Source: Ancistrus triradiatus (taxonomy: Eukaryota; Chordata; Actinopteri; Siluriformes; Loricariidae). Taken from it: 64,000 nt of DNA. The position numbers and the translations under genes are program-made. The notes beneath the pieces were generated by a model. That model made no database searches, was not told where the DNA came from, and worked only from the letters and a program-made list of their open reading frames with translations. This document shows positions 34,141-49,100 of the stretch, in pieces (the stretch's first letter is position 1; each line of letters starts with the position of its first letter). The DNA lies in contig JAJAGP010000084.1 of the NCBI GenBank assembly GCA_025084515.1, positions 641,278 through 705,277 of the forward strand, in the 5' to 3' direction.

Positions 34141-37100
34141 TCATTCTAACAGCTCCGTCACTGGCACCGTGATCAAGTCAGAGAAAAAGCTGCCTTCATT
34201 ATCTCCTCCTCCAAACACAAGCAAGGTCTGAGGTGAAGACTCTGAAACCTCTTCCTCGTCAGTGGATCCCTGTTACAGAGAAAGCAAACAAAGACTTACA
34301 TGACTGCCAAAAATAAAGTCCATTCAACCCATTAAATTGTGACAAAATGCATATTATTTACAGTACCCATAGAAAAATCACCAACTCCTCATCTTTTATT
34401 ACATTACACAAAAACTAAAATCTAGTTTTTTTTTTCAGATGCATCTATACATTATAACCCTCAACATCAAGATGAAAATGTCATTAAACTATTCTGATGA
34501 ATTATTAAAATGTAATTAGTAAAATCCCTGGTTTGGATTAGTGATCAATCTCTTTAAAGTAACCATTATAAACTTGCTCAGGAACAAACAATCACCTTTC
34601 CCATCACACACACCAGTCTAACTGACCCATACCTGACAAACTGTGGTTTTGATTGCCTCAGAATACAACTGGCCGTTCCTTGAGAGTTTGCACTACTAAC
34701 ATCATAATTCTACAACAGTTAGTTCCGACCTTAGGCTTTGATTGGTTGAAAAGTGTTCCTTGGTGCTTTTTCGCACCAAAGCAGTATGCCTCCTCTGATA
34801 TGTTGCCAAGTAACAACACGCTTTATGCACACACACACGCAGATATGATATATACAAATAACGGAATAACCCTATTAAATAACTAAATTCCATCATTTCA
34901 CTTTTTAATGAATTTGAGTTTGTAATTTCTTCCATTTAATCTTCACTTATTTGCACTTTGTATGTCAAACTAACGTTACTTGTCAGTGGTAAATAAGTCT
35001 TTTTTAGCATACTGTGTTAAGGCAGGTAAGGGATTGTTATCGTTTGTTGTGTACCTTTATTTTAGCAGAAGGTATTGTCAGTATTAAATCATATTCAGTA
35101 TTCAATTCAGGGCTTCTTTGATTTAGTTCTTCTTTATTTTGTTGTAAAGAAACTGTTCTATAACAGCCATAGAACACTCAAGGTCACACGTTGCTGTGAT
35201 CATCTTCGGCTCGTGCCTGCAACCAAATCACAGCCGTGTTGTTATTCGTGACAACACACTCCCTCTTGTGTTGTACTGCTTAAATTAATCCACAATGGTT
35301 GGAAAAGTGCTTTCAAAACGGCTCCGGGAAAATACGACAGCACCAACACCTTGCCTAAATAGCTCCTTTCCTCCAAACTGGATGACCGAGAAAGGAGCAG
35401 TGCAAAACAACTTCTAAATAAAATGGTAAATCCAGAAAATGAAAGAAAAAAAGAAAACAAACAAACAACACAATAACATTAAGCGAGACTCCAAGAAGTT
35501 GGATGGAGAGAAATCTTACATTAAGCAGGCCCTGGGCAAATGTGGTTATCCGAACTGGGCCTTTGTCAAAGCCGGTAAGACGCCCAAACAGTGCTCCAGC
35601 AGATCGACGAGAGGAGAACAACAACCCCAGTCTAAGCGTAAACCAGTGGTGATTCCATATGTGGCAGGAACATCGGAACAATTGAGACGCATCTTTGCCA
35701 AACACCGCGTCTCAGTGGCTTTCAAACCCCAAAACACGCTACACCAGAAACTGGTCCACCCCAAGGATCGGGTCCCCCAGCACAAACAGAGTAATGTAGT
35801 GTACGCAGTGAAGTGCCAGGAGGATTGCCAGGAATTGTACATCGGGGAAACCAAACAGCTACTGGCGAAATGGATGGCACAACATAGAAGAGCTACCTCA
35901 TCAGGTCAGGACTCTGCGGTTTACACCCACCTACAGGCCAGTGACCACCCTCTCAAGGATGAAGACGTGCAGATCCTTGATAGGGAGGAATGATGGTTTG
36001 AACGCGGAGTAAAAGAAGCCATTTTTTGTAAAAAGAGAACGTTCTTCCCTGAACCGAGGAGGGGGCCTCAGAGTACACCTCTCACCATCTTACAACGGAG
36101 CCATTGCAGCCCTTCCCCAATCCTGTGTGAATGGCACACGTGGCCATTGTCGTTAATGGCCATGTCAATCTGCATATTAAACTATCACCGGTCCCATTGT
36201 TATGTAATGGTGCTGGTACCAGTCGTTATGCAAAGGTGCTTTTTTTTTTTTGTATATAAGATTGGGGAAGTTTTCCAACTGCTGAGACTGAAGAAGTCAC
36301 TTAGATGAGTGACGAAACGTTTCTCCCACAAAACCTTATGTCCAGATGAACAGATTCAACTTCTTGGATTTTCTTACTTGGATCATTGAGCATGCATCAA
36401 GACATTAAGTGAGACTGACTATACTATACCATGAAATATGCTTGACTGTAGCTTTAACAGAGGACAAGACAAAAGTAGAGTATAACTTCAGCAATATTAT
36501 TCTAACACAGGCTGAAATTACTCCCCTTTCCTCTCTGTTGAGTCAAACGCTGCGTCTTTTAAATGCAATGCATTACATTACTATTGTCACAATGTGGTAG
36601 TATTTGCTGTCTAAATAAATTAAGAGTAAACATTTACGATGAGAGAGCAAATGCACAAAAACAAACAGTTAATGTGCAGTTTTGTAGAGACTGTGGTGGC
36701 CTAGCGGTTAAGTTACTGGATGATGAACTCAAAGTTCCAGGACTCAAACCACCCCTCTGCCAAGCTGCCTCTGTTGGGTCCTTAAGGCCCTTAACCCACG
36801 ATTGTAAGATTGTATCAGCTGTAAGTCACTCTGGATAAGGGTGTCTGCTAAATGAGTTTTGACATGCCTGCTCTGGATCAAGACCATGTCAAGGTCAGAA
36901 TTTGGTGCAACACCGACTTTGTGTTTGCATAGTTGTTTTCGAATTTATTGTTTTTTGTTGTTCATTTGTTTTGCACTTCTGGGTTTCCATAGGTTACTGA
37001 TCAGGGAAGCCACGAAGCAAGGCAACATTATACTGTGGGGGTGTTTTCTTCAGTCGGGACTGGGCTGCTGGTCAGGATCAATGGATGATGTAAAAGTATA

Positions 37101-40100
37101 ACTAAATTCTTGAGAAAAATGGGCAGCCCTCTCCCAGGCAGCTGATGATGGACAGGTCGTTCACCTTCCAGCAGGACAGCAACCCTAAACATACTATCAA
37201 AATCGGAAGCTGAATATATGCGTGGCCACATCTGAGCTCTGACTTAAATCTGGTAGAAAATCTGTTTATGGACCTTAAGAGAGCAGTCATTTGACAATCA
37301 CCACGAAAAATGGGCACATAAGCATGCAAAGCTGGTAGAGGCACATCCAATCAGACTTCAGGGTGTCATTAAAGCAAAATGTAACTCTATAAAGATTAAA
37401 TCGGGAGGCTGATCTCTTTTCCAACCCTATTCTTCCAGTTTCACTGCTAATTAATATTACGAGCAGTAAATAAAGCTGAAGACAGCTCTTTAATGGGTTT
37501 GGATTTCAGTCTGTAAGACGATGTTTTAAAAGGGGTATGGTGACTTTCTATAGGCACTATATAGTGCGCAGTGAAATCCTTTATTAACAGGACATGCAAG
37601 GCACCTTCACGAATGTTGTTGCCATGGTAACGATGGAGTGTCCAGCTCTTGGCGTTGAGGTTAGTCGACTGAATGCCAAAGACGTCCAGCAGTTAGTGTC
37701 TTTAAAAAGAAAGAGAAAAGAAATTTACATTGGATAAAGGACGCACCGCCAAACAGATCAAAGCAAAATGCACCATTTAAGTGTAGGAAATTGAAAAACA
37801 ATGATGAGAAACCTGTGGCCTTAGAGTATCTACAGCCGTGTGTGTGACATGATTAGCATAAGCTCAAGAACAGACAAACCCAAAGACAAAACAGTCTTTG
37901 TATATCAGAATACATTGTGGAGATTTGCTGATATTCTTGTAAGCCACAGAAGCAGAGGCTACTAATTAGTCTTGCACTGCCGAAAATAGTGCACTTAATC
38001 AAGACCATGTGTAAACTCTCCAACTACAAAGGCTGAGTGGCTATGGTGGAGAGAGCAAACACTTGCATTCAATACATTAATTGTTATAGTACAGCAGAGA
38101 TTTTGGTTTGGAGGGAAAAAAAACAAAACAGATGACATTGTTGTGAAAATTTTGAACCACATCAATATGGGACACAGAATTGCAATGACTTGTGGCTATT
38201 GACTGAAAGGTGACAGTTGAAAGGTGGCAGGGTTATTAGTTTTTAATTATTTGTATTCTGCTTGTAGTTGTCATTTATAATAGTACTTTAGTTTCAAAAG
38301 TGTGTTAATATCCAATGTGTTAATATCCTATGTCAATACTTAGAGAGGAAGTTGACCATTATATAACTCCGATATCAGCTTTTTGCAACTAATAAAACTA
38401 ATAACAATAAATGAGACACCAAACTGCTAAACTTAAATGAACATTTATTTAAGCTACAAATGCACAGTTTCTGTTTGCACTGTCTTTTTTATAACTAAAA
38501 AAATAAAACTACAACATTTACTACCAGATAACAGTAGTCCCAACTCAGCAGCTGCAAGTTCTCATGCAGGAAACCTGTTGCATTCGGCATTTTCCCCATA
38601 ATTTTTGAATACTGTAGTGAATATATCGGCTGATACAAGTGCAGATATTGGCCATTGCCGATTATTTCAAAATGGTATTAATCGGCAAACCAATTAACCG
38701 GTCTATTACTAGATAAGACGTTAATATTTTCTTACAAAACACAGATCTATATAAACTTTGTTAGCAGTAGGGCTGCAACTAACGATTATTTTAATAATCG
38801 ATTAATCGGTCGATTATTTTTTCGATAAAAAAACAAACAAATCTTTCCATGTCTTTATTCAGAAATATAACATTAAATAACAGAGCAAATAAGTGCTTAC
38901 AATAAAAATAATAATAAATAAAATTTATTAATAAATTAAAATAACAAATTAAATAATAAAGAAAAATAAGTGCATCTCTGATGCCAACACTACATACAAA
39001 CTCATTCACGCTCTTTCTTTAGGAACTTTGCATTGCAATCCAAAAATTTTAGCATGTCAACATGCTCCTGGCTAAAGCTGGCTCTCTTTTTAGAGACTAT
39101 ATTTCCTGCCACAGAAAATAGACGCTCAGACAGTGTTGAAGTAGCAGGAATGCATAAATAGGACTTGGCTAGCCTGGCCAATGTAGGATATCTGTCTCTT
39201 AACTCCATCACTGTCATTATCCAGCGAACAAGCAGAAAAACAGCATCAACCGTGCTGTGCCCGTTTGCATAGTGTGAGTGCGCCGTTACATTCCCTCACT
39301 TCAAAACGGAACAAACTCGGGATATTGTGGTGACTTACGCTGTTGTTGAGCTCCCTTCATCCTCATCGGTGACTCTAACATGTTTCCGTTTCAAGGGCTG
39401 TACCAGCATCGGGGTGCTCCCGTGCCAGGTCAGATCACTTTTGCAAAGCTTGCATGTTACACATTTTTTGTTGTGTGAAGCATGAAGTGCTCCTACACTT
39501 TTGAGGACTTAAGCCGAACTTTCTTCTCTGCGTCGGTCATGTTTCATTTGTAGAATTTATATAATTCTTAACGGTAACTTATTTTGAAGATTCCGCGTCG
39601 GCTCTGTTCAAAACTCTGTTTTTTTTCCAGCGTTGACGAAGTGCCGCAAATAACGTAAGCGGATATGATAAGGCGAGGGAAACATAAATCATGCGACACA
39701 ACGAATCGATAATGAAATTTGTTGCCAACACTTTTAATAATCGATTATCATCGATTTGGTGTTGCAGCCCTAGTTAGCAGCATGTTAAAAGTAATTTACT
39801 TCAATTTCAAATTTAAATCATGAATAAATCGAAATGATTTCCACAACTGTGCTACAAAAAAAAAAAAAAAAAAAAAAAAAGTGTTGCTAGATCGTGGTCA
39901 TGTGTGAATCAGCACATGAAAAACAATCAAACCTCTGAGTTTCTGATTATAAACGGGGAATAAAACCTTCAATCAAAAACAACCACAACGTGCAAGCTGT
40001 TTTCTCATGTACCTGGCATGTTGTTACTCAGGATGCTTAGTGTGGTTATGTGATAGAATCTGCTAATGCACAGTAATAAAGCGAATAGTAACGTGTGCAA

Positions 40101-43100
40101 GACTGCCTGGCACTCTAACCAGTTCTGCTCCTTATATATTGATAGTGCACCAACAGGGTTCAGCAGCATAATGTGATCTATTGTGTTAAAGCCTGGAGAC
40201 TCATCACTTCCTGTTTAAACCTAACAGGACTCATTTCTGCAGTCTCACAGTACGAGACAGTCAATACTTGTTGTCTTGTTTGCCATTTTCATATCAGTTA
40301 CCAAGCATATTTTCACTTTACATCTCTGTATTGATAACCCTGCAGTAGGCATACGAATTTTCACCTGTGTTGAAGATAAATGTGTCACTCAGTGCATCGT
40401 TTCCATTGTAGCCTCCATGAATCAGGAAACGGGAATCAGACAGGACAGCGCAGCCATGCCAGCTGTAAAAAAAAAAAAATAATAATAATAATTCAACAAG
40501 TCAGAGTCAAAGGCCAAGAAAGTGTCAAGTCAGTGGTGTGAAAAATGCTAAACCATCAGTCAATTACAGCGCATAACAAAAACACTGATAATGGTTAGTT
40601 ACAGTAATTACAGTAATGAAATCCAATCTATAATTAAAGGAAAGAGAATGGATTTTTGTTCATTACATTTAGACACTGAACAGAAGACACCAACAACTAT
40701 TACAAAGCAAGTATAAATACCTCCTTTTGGATGGGGCTAATCCACTTGTCTGCACGGCTGAAAACTCCATCAGGCCTAAACATATTGTGCATGTCACAGA
40801 AAAAGGTCAAAGTCTAAAAGGTAAATTACATATTCATCTAACACACACGCTTCTATTTCGCATTTTTCTTTGACTTGTTTGTGATTTATTAACACCACAT
40901 CAGTCCTGGCTCTATATTCATGGCTGGAATGGTAGTGAGTACCATTTTGTGCAGGTTACAAGACTTAATGAATGCTCTTAGGCCTGTTGCTCAGAGAAAT
41001 TTGAGGAGTTGTCTGATTTGGGGGCAGCTTAGGACTTCACGGATAACACTGGTTGCCAAGAGACGTGTTCTCTCTTGTTGGAAGGGGGACACATAAAAGG
41101 TGTCAGACTTTAGGAGTATAGGACAGGTGTCACAGGTTGGCAGATTTTCTCTCTTGATTAAATGGATGCGAGTCAGTTTTCTGCGGCTTTTTCTTAAACT
41201 TAATACAATGTTCTCCACTTCGTATAATCAACATAACAATTTGACTGAAAAGCTGAATCTGGCATCTCACAAGTACAATCATCAGTGTTTTGAGGGCAAA
41301 CTGCCCAGTTGTTTAACACATACAAACACACCAGAGACTTCTCATAAAAATGATATCAATTTCTACAACCCCACATCAGAACAGGATAGAGAACACACAT
41401 AATATGAACCCAAGTTTTTTTTTCTGGTCAGCTTCATTAATTTGTTAATAGACATCCATTCTTGCATTTCAGGCCTGCAACACATTCCACAAAAGGTGGA
41501 ATGGGGGCAATTTAGGGCTAATAATGAGGTAAAAAACTAAATAATGATGAGATTTCCAACAGGTGATATGGTGCAATAGCAGCATCCAAGAAAGTCTTTG
41601 AGGAGCAAAAATAGGCAGAGGATCTCCAGTGTGTCAATAAATGCCAGACAAAAAAAAATAAGTATTGAAATGTTTAAAAAGGCTCCTCAAAGAATGACCG
41701 AAATGAATTTGATCTAAAGGAATTTCAGTGCGTAAAGGGCAAGGGTACAAGTCTAAGGTGAACTTCTGTGATCTCCGATCCCTCAGACAGCACTGCATCA
41801 AGAACCACCCTTCACCAGTAGCTGATAGAACCACATAGACAAGGGGTTACTTTGGCAAAAACCTTCGTCAAGCACTACAATACTGAGTTACATTCACAAA
41901 TGCCACTTAAAATGTTAGTGTGCACAAAACGGGTCTTAGGGTTGGACCATCACACAGTGGAAATGTGTATTATGGTCAGACCAATCAGTACTCCTGGTCT
42001 TTTTTGACCTTGTGCTCTGGACCAAAAACAAAAAGCTGCCCAGACTGTAATCAGCAAAGTTCAAAAGCCAAGCTCAGTCATGGCATGGGGTTGAGTCAGT
42101 GGCCTTGGCAAAGGTCATTTACACTTCTTTTAATGGCAGCATTAATGTAGAAAAGCATGTCAAAATTTTAAAGCAACATAAGCTGCCTTCAAGAAGACGT
42201 CTTTACCAGATATGTCCATGCATTTTTCTATAAGACAATGCAAAACCACATGCTGCACACATGACAAAGACATGGCTGCGAAAGACAAGGGTATGGGTAT
42301 TGGACTGGCCTGCCTGCAGTCCTGACCTCTCCCCAATAGAGACTGTGTGGATAATTTTGAAACAAAACTTTTTTTAAACATGTTGCAAGGAATGGATGTT
42401 TAGTATCAAATGAAATGAAGTTGACCAGACAAAACACAAAATATCTCAGGTTCATACTGTCTGCAATGAAATAAAAGTCTATGTAAATTTTTAATTCGCA
42501 TTTTCCTTACTGTCTCAACTTTTTTCTGTTTGGGGTTGTATTTAGAATCAAAGAAAACCAACAGAAAAAGATCTTTAAATAGGTTCTTACACAGATCCAG
42601 CACGAACATATCATTAAAACAGACGGGAGTGTCCCAGCCTCCAAAAATAAAGATCTTCCCCTGCATCACACATGCAGAATGCCTAGACAGGAAAGGAATT
42701 TAAACTTGACAGCCATCACATTTTAAAAAATTACAACCATGGCTGACATATTCAATCTAACTTCACTCATTTGTATTAATTTCCCTGACACTCACTCACC
42801 CCGAGCGTGGTGCAGGCTTATCTCCATTGACAATAGGCTGATACCAGATGGCCATTTCAGGATTAAAGATGTAGAGAGAGTCACTGCAGCCATCAGGTTC
42901 AGGATTGGGGCGAGGAAACACTCCTCCAAATACAAAAAGCTCTCCTCTGAACAGAGTGCAGCTGTGGTATGCCAGAGGAGGAACTTTACCTTGTGCCTGA
43001 GGATAGAAGTGAAGAGGTTTTACTCATGAACCACTTGTAGTTTTAAGACAAAAAAAATAAATCAGCTCAGGCCTCTGCTATAAATTAAGGCACGCCCTTA

Positions 43101-46100
43101 TCCAGAGCGACTTACAGAGCAGTCTCACAATCCAAGCAATTGTGGGTTAAGGGTCTTGCTCAAGGACCCAACAGAGGTGGGATTTGAACCCTGGACCTTT
43201 TGGTCCATAGTATAGTACCTTAACCGCTAGGCAACCCCAGTCCCCTATAAGCACTTCCCACTGTCCACAAGAAGTGGCCCAAACAGAAGCCAGTGGGGTC
43301 CTAAAAAATACAAAAGTGGAACAAGTCCAACCTAGCATTACATTACATTGTTCCTCTGTCTGATTGACCATTAGATAACTAACCGATACTGTATATCCTA
43401 CACAGAGATGGGCATCATTAGGTTATTATTGATACCAATATCTATACTGATTAGTGGTCGACCCATATGGTTTTTTAAATGGCCGATGCTGATATTTAGA
43501 GAGCAGGGTGGTGGCCGATACATATTGCCAATATTACATTTATTTTTGCAACAGATAAATCTAATAACAAAAATTTTAATTAAAGACAACATATGGCTGA
43601 ACTTAAATTAATATTTACTTAAGCTATAAATGCACAATCTCTGTTTGCACTTTTTCATAAATAAAAAAATGTAAGTTTTATTGCTCTTAATTTCAAGATT
43701 TATTACCAGATAACAGTACCATTTTTTTTCTGGAAAAATAAAGAATTTACATTTACAGCATTTAGCAGACGCCCTTATCCAGAGCGACTTACAATTGGTA
43801 CAGTCTTACAATCCAAGCAATTGTGGGTTAAGGGTCTTGCTCAAGGACCCAACAGTGGCAGCTTGGCAGAGGTGGGATTTGAACCCTGGACCTTCTGGTC
43901 CAGAGTCCAGTACCTTACCCGCTAGGCTACAGTCCCATGCATGTGTGTAAATACTTGCAAAATAAACAATGTTAGAGTAATGCACATGGCAGCAGCATCT
44001 TTTTGTTTTTAACCCAAAGTTCTAGTTAAGAACAGCAAGTTGTAATGCTGGTAACAAAGTTTTCATCTTCTCATAAGCATCTTCTCATCTCTTTGGTTTC
44101 AGTCACTCAGTAGTCCCAGTTTATGATCTGCAAGTTCTAAAACAGGGAACAATGTTTCTCTGCATTTTCCCCACTATTTTTGAATATCAGCCGATTCCAA
44201 TTATTTCAAAATGGCATTAATCGGTCTATACTGCTGAACAATAATTATACTTACCCCTACTCTTACTGTAACTACTCTCCATAATTTCTTGTAAAATAAA
44301 GGCATGACATGAAAAGATTAAATAGTTATATTATTACTTTTTGCAGAAATAACTGAAATGGTTTCCAGGGTAATCTGTATAAAGAAGGAAGACGCTGTTT
44401 ATTGGATGGGATCCTAACCAAATCCCAAATTAATAACTACAAACTTATTTTAAGACCGATAAACAGCATTACGTAGACTTGACTAGGTGGAGACGGTCAC
44501 ATTTTTAGTTTGGAAAATCCCACTGCCATCGGCTGCACTGAAACACTAAAGCACTAAAACAGTCAAACACTCTTCTTAGGTTGCTGGTATCACCCACTTC
44601 ACACACAGCTACTGTATTACAAACTCATTCATCACACAGAAGAGCACCCCTATCACTGATCCAATGTAGTACCAGCCATTTGAAAATACAAGCTATGGTG
44701 GAATGAATTTATGTTAGAAATAGAGTTAGCAGCACCGTTTGTCCCGGATCTTATCAATATTTTGGTACTGACTAGTTAGAAACTCGCACTAATTTAGCAC
44801 CAGTTCTCGATTCCCATCATCCCTGATCTTACAACAATATTACTGTTTACAGAACACTTTAGAATTTTCTATATTTCTGCATAAATATGACCTAAAACAT
44901 CATCAGATTTTTACACAAGTCCTAAAAGTAGATAAAGAGAACCCAGTTAAACAAATGAGACAAAAATATTATACTTGGTCATTTTTTATTTAGGAGTGAT
45001 CCAATATTACATTAGTGAAAGGCAAAAGTATGTGAATCTCGTGGATTAGGAGTTAACTTGAAGGTGAAATTAGAGTCAGGTGTTTTCAATTAATGGGATG
45101 ACAATCAGGTGTGAGTGGGCACCCTGTTTTATTTAAAGAACAGGGATCCATCAAGGTCACAAAGGACCCCAGGGTAACTTCTAAGCAACTGAAGGCCTCT
45201 CTCACATTGGCTAAAGTCAATGTTCATGAGTCCACCATCACAAGAACACTGAACAACAATGGTGTGCATGGCAGGGTTGCAAGGAGAAAGCCACTGCTCT
45301 CCAAAAAGAACATTGCTGCTCGTCTGCAGCTAGCTAAAGATCACATGGACAAGCCAGAAGGCTATTGGAAGAATGTTTTGTGGATGGATGAGACTAAAAT
45401 AGAACTTTTTGGTTTACAAGAAAAGCAATATGTTTGGAGAAAGGAAAACACTGCATTCCAGCATAAGAACCTTATCCCATCTGTGAAACATGGTGGTGGT
45501 AGTATCATGGTTTGGGCCTGTTTTGCTGCATCTGGGCAGGACAGCTTACCATCATTGATGGAACAATGAATTCTGAATTATATCAGAGAATTCTACATCA
45601 AAATGTCAGGACATCTGTCCATGAACTGAATCTCAAGAGAAGGTGGGTCATGCAGCAAGACAACGACCCTAAGCACACAAGACATTCTACCAAAGAATGG
45701 TTACAGAAGAATAAAGTTAATGTTTTGGAATGGCCAAGTCAAAGTCCTGACCTTAATCCAATTGAAATGTTGTGGAAGGACCTGAAGTGAGCAGTTAATG
45801 TGAGGAAACCCACCAACATCCCAGAGCTGAAAGCTGTTCTGTACGGAGGAATGGGCTAAATTCCTCCAAGCCGGTGTGCAGGACTGATCAACAGTTACAG
45901 GGAAACGTTTAGTTGCAGTTATTTCTGAACGGGGGGGGAGGGGGGGGGGTCACACCAGATACCAAAAGCAAAGGTTCACATACTTTTGCCACTCACTAAT
46001 ATGTAATATTGGATCATTTTCCTCAATAAATAAATGACCAAGTATAATATTTTTGTCTCATTTGTTTAACTGGGTTCTCTTTATCTACTTTTAGGATTTG

Positions 46101-49100
46101 TTTGAAAATCTGAGCAGAAATCTAGAAAATTCTAAAGGGTTCACAAACTTTCAAGCACCACTATAAGCGAGTATACAAACTCAATACAAAAGAACTAAAT
46201 TGGAACTAGCAGTTAAATAAAACACAAAGTTAGCAACCATGTGTTCACGCATGCTGCAATATAGCAGTATGAATCTCTCCTTTGTGTAGAGCACAAAGTA
46301 ATTGTAGAGAATATCTAGGATGACAGAATCTAGCACCACGTGTTGGTTTAGGGACTTTAAACGGTACATCAGTAAAATTACAGAAATACACCATTACCTC
46401 CACCATTGTCCAGCGCCAGCTCTGTGTGTCCAGAATATGGACATCATTGAACCACTTCTTCTGTTTGGAGCCACCAAACACAAAGATCCTCTTTGACTCC
46501 TGGTCATAGGTGGCTGTGTGCCCCATCCGAGCATCTGGTGTGGGGCCCTCTGCCAAAGTCTCAGCAGGGACCCATGATAAGTCCTCTGAATATGAAGATT
46601 ATAGAGAAATTATAAAAGCTTTAAATGAAAAAGTGGATATGAGCTTTTATGTCGTTAGGTGTCATCTTACCTGTACACAACTTCCAAATAGGATCCTTGC
46701 AGAACTGCATTCTGGCACCTTGCCCTCCAATAAGTATGGCTGTCTGAGGGTCAATTGGACAGAGCGTGTGACCCCAACGACCTGATGGGCTGTCTACTGG
46801 AGCTTGTGATAAGAATGTTGTAATCAATACTAGTGCACATGCCTCCAACAATCTGTCTTTCACACATATTCATCACATACACACTCACCAGTCTGTGTTG
46901 GAGTTTTGGTTTGCTTTCCTTTTGCTCTTGGGTTCTGTGGGGTGTGGGTGATGCTCTGCTCTTCCTTTTGCTGGAATAGACGTGATTGTCCTGTGCGGGG
47001 ATCGCTCTTGCCTCGCCGCTGTGGAGTGATATTTTCTGAAGAGTTTGGGCAAATATTCTCCTGTCCTCTGGCACCCTCTTCCTCCTCCTTATCTCCTCGT
47101 GACCGCTTTCGCTTGCCAAGCCCCCCTCGACGAACCACAGCCGTGGCATTGCACTTGAATAATAAATGACAATTATTGAAACACCCTGGAAGCGTGGAGA
47201 GATTTTGTAACAGCATTAATATTACAATGTATTTTTGCCATTTGTGTTTAGTAGACATTTACATTTACAGCATTTAGCAGACGCCCTTACCCAGAGCGAC
47301 TTACAATTGGTACAGTCTTACAATCCAAGCAATTGTGGGTTAAGGGTCTTACTCAAGGACAATTTTGGCCGCAATCCATCGAGTACAGGTGACTCACATG
47401 AGCAAGTAGAAAACCGGACTAACAGCATTCAAAATTATTGCCATTAATACTAATTTCTACATCCCCAGATTAAAGTCATAATCAAATTGAAGGAAATCTA
47501 TAAAGGCATCTGGGATTTACACATGAAATCACAAATCTGATACTTTGGTATTACTCTGTACACATAATCGTATACATTGTTTACTATAAACCGAGATGTG
47601 GATCAAAGGTATTCAACAGCTCACCTCTGGAGTGTATTCCTTGTGTGCAATGGTAAGTGACTCACTTTCAACCTGAAACACACATGTAATTTTAAAGAAA
47701 TGACCATAAATCTACACACACCTACCAATAAGAAATGCTTTAGACAGAACTCACCCTTTCAAGACACACAGTTAAAGTTGCCCCTTCAGACCACAAGCCA
47801 TCTTCCCCTAACTCCCAAGAGACACACCTGAGTAAAACCATATAGATATAAGAACCCAACAAAATCATACGTCTGTGGAAAAATCTGAGAACTGATGTCC
47901 ATTTAAAGTAGTCTTACTTGTTGAACTGCGTTAGTTTGCCCAGAGTGATAAGATTGTCCTTCTCATCACTGAGCTCGAGGGAAACACTGCTGCACTTTTC
48001 CCATCTTCCTCTGCTGAAGAGTACAATCTGCTCGATGCCTGCCTTTACTACACACTTGTTCCAAGGTTCGCCAAGACTGCATGGAGAAACAATGTAATAT
48101 AGCACTGCACGAGATACAATGTGCTTAATAAAACAATAGCGTAGCAAAAGCACACATTTACAAATAAGGCATTCATTTTCTCTGCCATAGAAGATTGGAC
48201 AGAAACTCAGAAAGGGTATGTATAAACAAACCAAGCACCTTATTAGCAAAGCTGTACTAATAATGGGTGGAGCCTCCCTGTTGTAGCCCATTCACCTGGA
48301 GGTTTAATGTTTTGTGCATTCTGAGATGCTTTTCTGCTCCCCACAATTGTACAGAGCAGTTATCTGATTTACAGTAGCATTTTTGTCTGCTCAAACCTAT
48401 CTGGCCATTCTCTGTTAACACCCTAAACAAAATGCTTTTCTATTTGCAGAACTTCCACTGATGGTTTTTCATCATTGCACCATTCTGAAGAAACCCTAGC
48501 CACTGTTGTGTGTGGAAATCCCAAGAGATCAACCAGCCATAGACATATGCAAACCAGCTGAGCTGGCACCAACGATCATTCCAGTCATACAAGGTGACTT
48601 GAGCATACATGGACTTTTATAGTCCTGGAACTAATCCCCACTATACACGGTTTCCCTATTCATTCCCAATTGGGAAAAAAACCCCAAAAAGAATGATTGC
48701 TATGGAGACCCCAGATCATCAGTCAAAAAGCTGTACACCATCATGCCCAAAAAGCCTAAGCTGTTTTGATATCTAAACTCCTGCAAATAAAAAAAACAAA
48801 CATTTACATCTTTTCATTGTATGTTTGTGTAAAAGAAGACTATGTAAGTGTCCCTGAAACTGAAACTGAGTGTTGCTGGTGCCCATTCCTATTTACAGAG
48901 TGGTGAACGTTTAACAAGTACCATACCGCATTCTCATTATACACTTATACATTATACACATAAGAAACTTATCCAGAAAAATAACCATAACGACTACGAG
49001 ACCATTGTGTTGTTTTAATCTTCATCGCAGTAAAAGGACTTACTGTGCAATCTGTTGAGGGAGCTCATCCGATCCAAACACTGCATAAACCCCGAAATCA

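Noticed and set aside
35355..35854. Minus-strand frames of 102-116 codons over the Penelope fragment
   Set aside because: They are antisense shadows of the GIY-YIG frame and contain no motif.
46860..47258. A 132-codon minus-strand frame as an independent gene
   Set aside because: Its central part is exon 5 of the Kelch gene; the extensions are intron read-through.
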